From Candidatus Thorarchaeota archaeon (lineage in GTDB: Archaea > Asgardarchaeota > Thorarchaeia > Thorarchaeales > Thorarchaeaceae), in contig DAOWNS010000121.1 in NCBI GenBank assembly GCA_030642465.1, forward strand, positions 1 to 5,979: 5,979 bases of DNA, given 5' to 3'. Shown here piece after piece: positions 1 to 5,020 of this stretch. The number at the start of each line of letters is the position of its first letter. Position 1 is the first letter of the stretch. Both the position numbers and the translations under genes were made by a program. The notes below the pieces were generated by a model. It worked only from the letters and a program-made list of their open reading frames with translations. It was not told the DNA's origin and did not search any database.

Positions 1-41
1 ATACGCCCGTAATAACAACGAACTGCAGGTATGAGTGAATC

Positions 42-1175
42 ATGCATCCCATCTTAGAAGAGGTCCTGAAGTCATCAAACGCAGGACGCAAGGCGCAAGT
101 TGGCAGAGCGGCGAAACGAACCCCCAGGAATACTACATCCGATGAAGAAATAGCAGCCATTCTTGAGGAAGTCAGTGCAAGAATATTGGTTGTGGGCGTA
201 GGTGGAGCCGGTAATAATGCCGTGACTCGCTTGATGGATGTTGGAGTAGAGGGGGCTGAAACCCTTGCGGCAAACACGGATGCGCAAGACCTCTATTTCT
301 GTAACTCGCATCACAAGCTGCTCCTTGGTAGAGATACCTGTGGAGGTCTGGGAGCAGGTAATGATCCTGATGTAGGCGAAGCTGCTGCAATTGAATCGTA
401 CGAAACAATCAAAGATGTCGTAAGAGGAGACCTTGTCTTCATTACCGCTGGGATGGGTGGAGGTACTGGTACCGGTGCAGCATCGATTATTGCAAAGGCT
501 GCAAGAGAGAACGGCGCGTTGACTGTAGCCATAGTGTGCCTTCCCTTTGAGGTGGAGGGTAAAACAAGGAAAAAGAATGCTACCAGAGGACTCAACGCCC
601 TAATGGAGCACGTGGATACGCTGATAGCGATTCCCAATGAGAAACTCTTAGAGATTGCTCCTGATCTCTCGATGCCAGAAGCTTTCATGGTTGCAGACGA
701 AGTCTTGGTGCGAGCAGTCAAAGGAATTGCAGAGTTGATCTCAAAGCCGGGACTGGTGAATCTTGATTTCGCAGATGTTCGGACGACGATGAAGAACGGT
801 GGCGTTTCACTAATTGCGCTTGGTGAAGGTCAAGGAGAGGAACGAGCCGAAGAAGCAGTGTATAATGCTCTAAGAAACCCACTGATCGATGTGTCAATAG
901 ACAATGCGAGGAATATCCTAGTCAATGTGAGTGGGAGCACGGATATGCAGCTTATCGAAGCCAAGAGGGTAGTAGAGCTCGTTACTGAACAGGTCAATCC
1001 GGGTGCAGAGGTCATATGGGGAGCACTCATTGTACCAGAACTGGAAGACAGAATCAGAGTAACGATCATTGCCTCAGGCGTGAACTCCCCCTATGTGTTT
1101 GATTCCGAAACAACACCGGTCACACCTCTTGCAGATGATCTCAAGACGGACCTCGGAATACCTCGTTTGAGCTAG
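42..1175 (+). CDS. ftsZ1: Cell-division GTPase FtsZ, archaeal FtsZ1 type
   Basis: Tubulin-superfamily GTPase that polymerises at mid-cell as a cytoplasmic division ring. Visible motifs are the N-terminal nucleotide-binding VGVGGAGNN (51-59), NTD (78-80), the tubulin signature GGGTGTG (139-145), and the T7 catalytic loop NLDFAD (240-245). In that loop N240, D242 and D245 match the bacterial residues that complete the neighbour's GTPase site. Length, 377 residues, is normal. About 44 residues precede the GTPase core, with a basic stretch around 16-29. The protein ends in LGIPRL (371-376), resembling the GIPxI end I recall for M. jannaschii FtsZ1, probably a tail peptide for a partner such as SepF (inference). 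The ATG at 42 follows GAGTGA (33-38) by only 3 bases, so the start is slightly uncertain; an ATG at 31 is out of frame and stops quickly. Assignment as FtsZ1 rests on the tail and on the secE-spt5 context, which is typical of FtsZ1. No promoter is visible in the 41 upstream bases. Confidence 0.97.
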   Translation: MHPILEEVLKSSNAGRKAQVGRAAKRTPRNTTSDEEIAAILEEVSARILVVGVGGAGNNAVTRLMDVGVEGAETLAANTDAQDLYFCNSHHKLLLGRDTCGGLGAGNDPDVGEAAAIESYETIKDVVRGDLVFITAGMGGGTGTGAASIIAKAARENGALTVAIVCLPFEVEGKTRKKNATRGLNALMEHVDTLIAIPNEKLLEIAPDLSMPEAFMVADEVLVRAVKGIAELISKPGLVNLDFADVRTTMKNGGVSLIALGEGQGEERAEEAVYNALRNPLIDVSIDNARNILVNVSGSTDMQLIEAKRVVELVTEQVNPGAEVIWGALIVPELEDRIRVTIIASGVNSPYVFDSETTPVTPLADDLKTDLGIPRLS

Positions 1176-1200
1176 TCGGATAGCGGACACTCAGCAAGGG

Positions 1201-1207
1201 TTAAAAG
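1201..1207 (+). promoter_or_regulatory. Likely TATA box for secE-spt5
   Basis: TTAAAAG follows a purine-rich AAGGG that could act as a BRE. With usual archaeal spacing, transcription would start near 1225-1230, giving a leader of about 50 bases before secE. A similar TTAAAA box precedes the rpl11 operon. This is a consensus match by eye only; secE could also be read from the ftsZ transcript. Confidence 0.45.
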
Positions 1208-1214
1208 CGCACTA

Positions 1215-1228
1215 GACTGTTTGCAGTC
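1215..1228 (+). repeat. Inverted repeat GACTG-TTTG-CAGTC
   Basis: A perfect 5-base-pair inverted repeat with a 4-base centre. It lies just downstream of the TTAAAA box, across the expected transcription start. That position suits a repressor operator, or a small RNA hairpin if the ftsZ transcript reads through. It is short enough to be chance. Confidence 0.35.
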
Positions 1229-1236
1229 GATTTCAG

Positions 1237-1258
1237 AAACTGCTAAGGCAGTTTTATT
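1237..1258 (+). terminator. Hairpin with T-rich 3' side between ftsZ and secE
   Basis: AAACTGC (1237-1243) pairs perfectly with GCAGTTT (1248-1254) around a TAAG tetraloop, and TTTTATT (1252-1258) follows. It resembles a compact intrinsic terminator for ftsZ. It also lies inside the predicted secE leader, ending 22 bases before the secE ATG, so it could be a leader structure instead. Archaeal termination depends mainly on the T tract, which here is short. Confidence 0.4.
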
Positions 1259-1276
1259 CAGGGAAGTGAAACCACT

Positions 1277-1450
1277 ATGGGTATTGGCAGCTTCATTAGC
1301 AATAGCAGACGAATACTGAAACTGGCCACGAAACCATCCAGAAAGGAGTTATGGATGAGCGCGAAGATCAGTGTCCTTGCAATGTTTCTCGTAGGATTGC
1401 TTAGCTTTGGCATACAATACCTGATGACAGTAATCACACACCAGTGGTAA
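1277..1450 (+). CDS. secE: Preprotein translocase subunit SecE (Sec61 gamma)
   Basis: Small subunit of the SecYEG (Sec61-type) channel; it clamps the two halves of SecY in the cytoplasmic membrane. The reading frame gives 57 residues, typical for the archaeal single-span form. An amphipathic N-terminal helix (about 5-20) leads into the conserved KPSRKELWMSAK (19-30), the family's cytoplasmic signature. One transmembrane helix follows (about 31-53, from ISVLAMFLVG to the YLMTVI region), and the protein ends in HQW. The ATG at 1277 sits 7 bases after GAAGTGA (1263-1269), a Shine-Dalgarno-like match. Position between ftsZ1 and spt5 agrees with the conserved archaeal order, and spt5 starts 58 bases downstream. 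The gene is short and easily missed by automated callers. Identity is secure from the signature motif plus the membrane helix. Confidence 0.95.
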   Translation: MGIGSFISNSRRILKLATKPSRKELWMSAKISVLAMFLVGLLSFGIQYLMTVITHQW

Positions 1451-1496
1451 TGGTAGTTTCGACCGGGGTGCTAGATACAAGCGTTTCGTGCTTAGC

Positions 1497-1501
1497 GGAG
1501 G
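1497..1501 (+). promoter_or_regulatory. Strong ribosome-binding site setting the TTG start of spt5
   Basis: GGAGG lies 7 bases before a TTG codon at 1509. The residues right after this TTG (VYAVRTT) already form the first NGN strand, so no later start would keep the domain intact. This settles the non-ATG start. Confidence 0.75.
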
Positions 1502-1508
1502 CATTTAG

Positions 1509-2189
1509 TTGCAATCAAGAACCAGCGTATATGCAGTGCGGACAACGATTTCACAAGAGAGGTCGGTAGCTGACCTCATCACTACGGCAGTGGTTGGTGA
1601 AACTGACATTTGGGAGTGTCCATTCTGCTCGGAGCAGTTTGCGTCAGACAAGATCACTAAGAAGCATATGAAAGGCTGCAAAAAAGCGAAGAAAAAGAAA
1701 GGAGAACCGAAACTGATCTCCCGGAATCAATTGCTCGGCCGTGTCAAGGCGATACTGGTTCCTGAAACTCTCCGAGGCTACGTTTTCCTGGAAACGCTAG
1801 AGTTTAGGGACGTTGAGTTGGCCATCTCCGGAGTGCCGCATGTACGCGGTAGAGTCAGCGGAAAGGTGAGCTTTGAGGAAATCGACAAGTGGCTGAAGCC
1901 AAAACCTGCAGCTGAAGGCATCATGATAGGTGATGTGGTCGAAATTATCTCAGGGCCATTCAAAGGAGAAAGAGCACGCGTTGCTCGAGTAGACGCAGCC
2001 AAAGAAGAGCTTATACTAGAGCTGCTGGACAGCCCACATACCATTCCCATTCGTGTGCATGCTGACTTTGCGAAGATTGTCGAGAAGGCACACAGAGAGG
2101 AACCGAAAGAAGGTGACGGGACTGACGCTGAAGAAAAAGATGAGCTCGATGACGACTCTTTCTGGGCACATCAACCAGACCTGGGCTGA
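1509..2189 (+). CDS. spt5: Transcription elongation factor Spt5 (NusG family) with zinc-finger insertion and acidic tail
   Basis: Processivity factor that, with Spt4, bridges the RNA polymerase clamp over the DNA cleft. NGN begins at VYAVRTTISQERSV (7-20), is interrupted at about 29-72, and resumes with VKAILVPETLRGYVFLE (79-95) through HVRGRVSG (111-118) to KWLKPKP (127-133). KOW follows with GDVVEIISGPFKGERARV (141-158). The inserted segment holds C37, C40, H53 and C57, spaced C-x2-C-x12-H-x3-C, then a lysine-rich run (58-68), which suggests a zinc finger contacting nucleic acid or polymerase. Standard archaeal Spt5 is about 150 residues; this one has 226, the excess being the insert and a mostly acidic tail (about 195-226). 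Both NGN halves stay in frame and match the family, so a sequencing frameshift is unlikely. TTG start with GGAGG 7 bases upstream. The role of the insert is not known to me. Confidence 0.95.
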   Translation: MQSRTSVYAVRTTISQERSVADLITTAVVGETDIWECPFCSEQFASDKITKKHMKGCKKAKKKKGEPKLISRNQLLGRVKAILVPETLRGYVFLETLEFRDVELAISGVPHVRGRVSGKVSFEEIDKWLKPKPAAEGIMIGDVVEIISGPFKGERARVARVDAAKEELILELLDSPHTIPIRVHADFAKIVEKAHREEPKEGDGTDAEEKDELDDDSFWAHQPDLG

Positions 2190-2217
2190 AAGCAGAAGCC
2201 AACGACCTACCTCGTAA

Positions 2218-2241
2218 ATTGCATGGGCTACCCAACGCAAT
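2218..2241 (+). repeat. Hairpin between spt5 and the rpl11 promoter
   Basis: ATTGC (2218-2222) pairs with GCAAT (2237-2241). Inside it, TGGG (2224-2227) pairs with CCCA (2231-2234) around a CTA loop, giving nine base pairs with a small asymmetric bulge. It starts 28 bases after the spt5 stop and ends against the likely TATA box. It has no T tract, so it is more likely a 3'-end stabilising structure or a palindromic protein site next to the promoter than a terminator. Confidence 0.45.
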
Positions 2242-2242
2242 G

Positions 2243-2250
2243 CTTAAAAC
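2243..2250 (+). promoter_or_regulatory. Likely TATA box for the rpl11-rpl1-rpl10-rpl12 operon
   Basis: CTTAAAAC shares the TTAAAA core seen upstream of secE. Predicted initiation is near 2268-2275, leaving a leader of about 160 bases before rpl11, long for an archaeal mRNA and room for regulation. Consensus judged by eye. Confidence 0.5.
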
Positions 2251-2254
2251 TAGT

Positions 2255-2267
2255 TCACCATGGGTGA
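2255..2267 (+). promoter_or_regulatory. Palindrome downstream of the TATA box, possible operator
   Basis: TCACC-ATG-GGTGA is a perfect 5-base inverted repeat with a 3-base centre. It lies between the likely TATA box and the predicted start of transcription, where archaeal repressors often bind. No known regulator motif is recognised. Confidence 0.3.
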
Positions 2268-2323
2268 GGTCTGCTCCTTAATCTGACATGAGCGCATAGA
2301 TGCCGTGTCCGGGGTGAAAACAG

Positions 2324-2446
2324 TTGAAATTGAATGCAGTAGACCTTGTGGGATGCAAAGCTAATTTTGTCCTGCAGGTCGACACAAACGGTACAGCGAT
2401 GATGTGCCAATTGCACTGCATCAGGAGAAGTGACAGAATTGAGTAG
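2324..2446 (+). CDS. Possible 40-codon leader ORF overlapping the rpl11 start
   Basis: A TTG-started frame of 40 codons, beginning MKLNAVDLVGCK and ending RRSDRIE. GGTGA (2313-2317) lies 6 bases upstream of the TTG, the same site and nearly the same spacing as used by rpl10 in this window. The frame ends at TAG 2444-2446, inside the first codons of rpl11, an overlap that would allow translational coupling. Three cysteines are present (residues 11, 28 and 32). I recognise no family. It may be a chance open frame, since 40 codons is short; the ribosome-binding site is the main argument. If real, it would be a regulatory leader peptide or small protein in the long ribosomal leader. Confidence 0.3.
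   Translation: MKLNAVDLVGCKANFVLQVDTNGTAMMCQLHCIRRSDRIE
2398..2422 (+). promoter_or_regulatory. Small hairpin directly before the rpl11 ribosome-binding site
   Basis: GATG (2398-2401) pairs with CATC (2419-2422) and GTGC (2404-2407) with GCAC (2413-2416). A 2x2 internal loop separates the two helices and CAATT caps them. It abuts AGGAG (2423-2427). Position suits translational control of rpl11, as by ribosomal protein feedback, but I see no clear mimic of the L1 rRNA site. Confidence 0.3.
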
Positions 2447-2942
2447 TCAGAAAATAACTGTTGAGGCCATGGTAGAGGGTGGTAAAGCTTCAGGTGGACC
2501 TCCAATTGGTCCCGCACTGGGGCCAACCGGAGTGAATATCCTCCAAGTAGTCACCAAGATCAATGAAGTGACTGCACCTTTTGCAGGACTCAAGGTACCC
2601 GTGAAAATAATCGTTGACCTGGACACGAAACAGTTCGAGGTTGAAGTTGGCACTCCACCTACCAGTGCCCTAATTCTAAAGGAAATCGGGGCAGAGAAGG
2701 GTTCAGGTGAGCCAAATACAAACATAGTTGGCAATCTTACGATTGACCAGATTAGGACCATTGCCAAGGGAAAAGCAGACCACCTATCGGCGCTGACAGT
2801 AAAGAATGCAGTCATGATTGTTTCAGGCACCTGTGTTTCAATGGGTGTGACAATTGAAGGCAAGGCACCCAAGGAATTCCAGCAGGAAGTCCGAGAGGGT
2901 CAGTGGGATAGTCAGCTTGAAGGCTTGCAGAAGGAGGAATAG
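2430..2942 (+). CDS. rpl11: Large-subunit ribosomal protein L11 (uL11)
   Basis: Binds the GTPase-associated region of 23S rRNA at the foot of the lateral stalk and supports factor-dependent GTP hydrolysis. The N-terminal domain carries the family's flexible VEGGKASGGPPIGPALGP (residues 15-32), followed by GVNILQVV (34-41) and FAGLKVPVKIIVD (51-63). The rRNA-binding C-terminal domain ends in VSGTCVSMGVTIEGK (131-145), the L11 signature region, followed by an acidic tail ending LQKEE. From the GTG at 2430 the length is 170 residues, near normal. The start is ambiguous: AGGAG ends only 2 bases before this GTG, whereas a TTG at 2439 lies 5 bases after GAAGTGA (2427-2433), the same site used by secE. 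The later start (MSSQKITVEA) would lose only three residues. First gene of a tight four-gene ribosomal operon; rpl1 follows after 3 bases. Confidence 0.97.
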   Translation: MTELSSQKITVEAMVEGGKASGGPPIGPALGPTGVNILQVVTKINEVTAPFAGLKVPVKIIVDLDTKQFEVEVGTPPTSALILKEIGAEKGSGEPNTNIVGNLTIDQIRTIAKGKADHLSALTVKNAVMIVSGTCVSMGVTIEGKAPKEFQQEVREGQWDSQLEGLQKEE

Positions 2943-2945
2943 ACA

Positions 2946-3596
2946 ATGTCATTCAACATCGAGTCTATCGAGGCTTCGGTCGCTGAGGCAAGGTCAAAGG
3001 GAAAGAAGAGAAAGTTCAAGCAGAGCTTTGATGTTGCAATTAGTTTCAGGAAGAAAGAGCTGGACGTATCAAAACCTGAGAATAGAATCAGCCAGGAACT
3101 CGTCCTACCTAATGCCCTCTATCCTCCAGCCAAGGTATGTGCCTTTGGAGATGGTGATTTCGCAAAGAATGCCAAAGAGGCGGGGGTGCAACACGTTGTA
3201 TCCAAGGAGGATATTCCAAAAATTGGGGAGGAGAAGAAAGAGAGGAAATCACTAGCCAAAACCTATGATTTCTTCATTGCTTCCGTTGATTCCATGCCGC
3301 TCGTTGGTCGATATCTAGGACAGGCTCTCGGTCCAAGAGGGAAGATGCCTAAGCCATTTCCGCCACAGGCAAACCTTGCTCCCATCGTGGGACAATACCA
3401 GCGGACTGTTCGTTTGAAGATGAAGAACACCCCGACATTCCATGCCAAAGTAGGCCATGAGAAGATGAGCGACAAGGAAGTAGCAGACAATATCGTTGCA
3501 GTTCTCAACTTCATTGATAGCAAGGATTTGCTTGGGAAGTTGAGCTCCATAGTAGTGAAGCTTACTATGGGACCACCAGTGCCAGTGCCCATCTAA
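2946..3596 (+). CDS. rpl1: Large-subunit ribosomal protein L1 (uL1)
   Basis: Two-domain protein that binds the L1 stalk of 23S rRNA and helps release deacylated tRNA from the E site. Visible signatures are KRKFKQSFDVAISF (21-34), KPENRI (43-48), MPLVGRYLGQALGPRGKMPKP (117-137, with the invariant GPRGKMPKP), the VGHEKMSDKEVADNI stretch (169-183) and a terminal KLTMGPPVPVPI. Length is 216 residues, normal, although the lysine-rich tail after MGP that I recall in methanogen L1 is missing. AAGGAGG (2931-2937), inside the end of rpl11, lies 8 bases before the ATG, a strong site tying translation to rpl11. In methanogens L1 represses its own operon by binding mRNA near codons 10-20; an equivalent long hairpin is not evident here. 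Confidence 0.98.
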   Translation: MSFNIESIEASVAEARSKGKKRKFKQSFDVAISFRKKELDVSKPENRISQELVLPNALYPPAKVCAFGDGDFAKNAKEAGVQHVVSKEDIPKIGEEKKERKSLAKTYDFFIASVDSMPLVGRYLGQALGPRGKMPKPFPPQANLAPIVGQYQRTVRLKMKNTPTFHAKVGHEKMSDKEVADNIVAVLNFIDSKDLLGKLSSIVVKLTMGPPVPVPI

Positions 3597-3597
3597 A

Positions 3598-3602
3598 GGT
3601 GA
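3598..3602 (+). promoter_or_regulatory. GGTGA ribosome-binding site of rpl10
   Basis: GGTGA begins one base after the rpl1 stop codon and lies 6 bases before the rpl10 ATG. It complements the archaeal 16S 3' end and fixes the rpl10 start at 3609. Confidence 0.75.
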
Positions 3603-3608
3603 AAAGAA

Positions 3609-4634
3609 ATGTCAGTATACAAAAGCCGGGTTCCCCAATGGAAACTGGATGCAGTGGACAAGATAGTGTCATCAATCGATGGCAGCTTGATGGTTGGACT
3701 CATCAATGTAGAGGGCGTAGGTGCCAGACAGCTCCAAGGTATCAGAAATTCCCTAAGAGGATCCGCTGTCATACACATGGCACGAAACACCCTGATGATT
3801 CGAGCATTGGAGAAGTCTGACAAGAAGGGCATAAAGAAGCTGGTCGAGCATGTTACCGGCCCGATTGCGTTCATATTCAGCAATGAGGACCCTTTTGCTT
3901 TGAGCAAATTCCTCAGTGATAACAAGGCAGCAGCTCCTGCGAAGGGAGGTCAAATCTCTCCCAAGGACATTGTTATTCCTGCAATGAATACTGGTGTGGC
4001 ACCCGGGCCATTCATCAGTGAGCTTGCAGCTCTCAAGATTCCATCCCGAGTGAAGACTGGTGTTATCCACATCACCGATGATTCTGTAGCTGTGAAGGCA
4101 GGAGATACTGTATCCAACGCCATGGCACAGATGCTGAGCAGACTTGGGATTGAACCAATGGAGCTTCAGCTCAAATTAATCGCTGCCTATACGGAAGGGA
4201 ACGTGCTTACGGCAGAGATTCTCGATATTGATATTGAATCATTGTTCAATGAGGTCATTCTGGGTCATCAGTACGCAGTCAACCTCTCCATCAATGCCGG
4301 CATTCCAACGCCAGACACAATTCCGTTAATCATAGTCAAGGCTAACATGGAAGCAAAGAGCTTGGCTCTGGAGATTGGTTTCTTCACAGCAGACATGCTC
4401 GATGTTTACCTGGCCAAGGCCAACTCGCAAGCGCTTGCACTTGCTGCGGCGCTCGCGGAGAGAGATCCAGAAGCAATACCTTCGGAAACGCTTAATCAGG
4501 TCCAAGCCGCTGCTGAATCGTCATCGGCGGTTGCACCTGCCTCAGATGAGGCGGAGCAGAAGAAAAAACCAGAGGAAGAACCCGAAGAGGAAGAAGGAGA
4601 ATCAGTAGCAGGTCTAGGAGGCCTGTTCGGATAA
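3609..4634 (+). CDS. rpl10: Large-subunit ribosomal protein L10 / acidic P0 (uL10), stalk base
   Basis: Anchors the lateral stalk on 23S rRNA next to L11 and carries several L12/P1 dimers that recruit translation factors. The globular rRNA-binding domain starts with YKSRVPQWK (4-12) and includes VGLINVEGVGARQLQGIRNSLRG and its ARNTLMIRALE stretch (58-68). The archaeal/eukaryal inserted domain spans about 111-182 (NTGVAPGPF at 127-135). Long helices at about 215-295 form the spine that binds P1 dimers. A charged hinge (QKKKPEEEPEEEE, 317-329) leads to the factor-binding tip GLGGLFG (335-341), shared with rpl12. At 341 residues it is a full archaeal P0. Start fixed by GGTGA; the gap after rpl1 is 12 bases. 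The shared C-terminal tip of P0 and P1 is the known docking site for the GTPase factors aEF1A, aEF2 and aIF5B. Confidence 0.98.
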   Translation: MSVYKSRVPQWKLDAVDKIVSSIDGSLMVGLINVEGVGARQLQGIRNSLRGSAVIHMARNTLMIRALEKSDKKGIKKLVEHVTGPIAFIFSNEDPFALSKFLSDNKAAAPAKGGQISPKDIVIPAMNTGVAPGPFISELAALKIPSRVKTGVIHITDDSVAVKAGDTVSNAMAQMLSRLGIEPMELQLKLIAAYTEGNVLTAEILDIDIESLFNEVILGHQYAVNLSINAGIPTPDTIPLIIVKANMEAKSLALEIGFFTADMLDVYLAKANSQALALAAALAERDPEAIPSETLNQVQAAAESSSAVAPASDEAEQKKKPEEEPEEEEGESVAGLGGLFG

Positions 4635-4656
4635 AATAACAACGAGGTTAAAAATT

Positions 4657-4980
4657 ATGGAATACGTATACTCAGCACTTCTGCTCCACAAAGCGGGCAA
4701 GAAATTGACTGCCAAGGCAATGGATGGCATTCTCACTGCTGCAGGTGTTGACCCTGACAAGAACAGGATCAAAGCCTTGCTGGCGGCTCTGAAGGATGTT
4801 GACATCGACGAGGCACTGAAAGGCGCCGCGATGCCGATGGCGATTGCAGCTCCTGCGGCTGCTGCAGAACCTGCTGCAAAGGGTAAGAAGGAGAAGAAGG
4901 GCAAGAAGGAGAAGAAGGAAGAGAAAGAGGAAGAGAAGGAAGAAGAGTTCACAGCTGGACTTGGCAGCCTTTTCGGCTAA
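4657..4980 (+). CDS. rpl12: Ribosomal stalk protein L12 / acidic P1
   Basis: Archaeal P1-type stalk protein, unrelated in fold to bacterial L7/L12. It dimerises through its N-terminal helices and binds the spine of L10. The helical domain runs from MEYVYSALLLHKAGKKLT (1-18) through DGILTAAGVDPDKNRIKALLAALKD, about to residue 55. An alanine-rich hinge (60-74) follows, then a charged segment (75-97) made of two GKKEKK repeats and EEK runs. The tip FTAGLGSLFG (98-107) is the factor-binding motif shared with L10. Length 107 is normal. GAGGT (4644-4648) lies 8 bases before the ATG, and the gap after rpl10 is 22 bases. Last gene of the operon; hairpins and a T tract follow. The lysine-plus-glutamate linker is less acidic than in many P1 proteins. 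Confidence 0.97.
   Translation: MEYVYSALLLHKAGKKLTAKAMDGILTAAGVDPDKNRIKALLAALKDVDIDEALKGAAMPMAIAAPAAAAEPAAKGKKEKKGKKEKKEEKEEEKEEEFTAGLGSLFG
4882..4917 (+). repeat. Two-copy 18-base tandem repeat in rpl12 linker
   Basis: Unit GGYAAGAAGGAGAAGAAG occurs at 4882-4899 and 4900-4917, differing only by T or C at the third base. It encodes two GKKEKK units. It sits in a purine tract (4878-4947 with just two pyrimidines) and looks like recent slippage duplication. Confidence 0.8.
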
Positions 4981-4994
4981 GACGGGTATTTCAC

Positions 4995-5020
4995 GCCCTC
5001 TCAATCTTGAAACAGAGGGC
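4995..5020 (+). promoter_or_regulatory. Upstream hairpin after rpl12, competes with the terminator hairpin
   Basis: GCCCTCT (4995-5001) pairs perfectly with AGAGGGC (5014-5020) around a 12-base loop, starting 14 bases after the rpl12 stop. Its 3' arm shares GGGC (5017-5020) with the next hairpin, so both cannot form at once. Confidence 0.5.

Noticed and set aside
2..34. Possible C-terminal end of an upstream gene finishing at TGA 32-34.
   Set aside because: Another frame is equally open to TGA 36-38, and about ten codons cannot tell them apart; no family signal.
75..314. Open frames on the minus strand opposite ftsZ, and similar ones opposite rpl11, rpl12 and the deacetylase gene.
   Set aside because: They lie wholly or mostly within clearly conserved + strand genes and show no family motifs; they are shadows of coding bias.
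1475..1494. Weak hairpin AAGC...GCTT in the secE-spt5 gap.
   Set aside because: Only four base pairs with a 7-base loop; not distinguishable from chance.
1659..1724. Spt5 insertion as a frameshift or assembly error.
   Set aside because: Both halves of NGN are in the same frame with no stop, and the insert has ordered Cys/His spacing, so a real insertion is the better reading.
2854..3255. A 133-codon + strand frame overlapping the end of rpl11 and the start of rpl1.
   Set aside because: Its Arg/Ser-rich product is an out-of-frame reading of two certain genes.
4903..4947. Purine run as a triplex or regulatory DNA element.
   Set aside because: Fully explained by Lys/Glu codons in the rpl12 linker.
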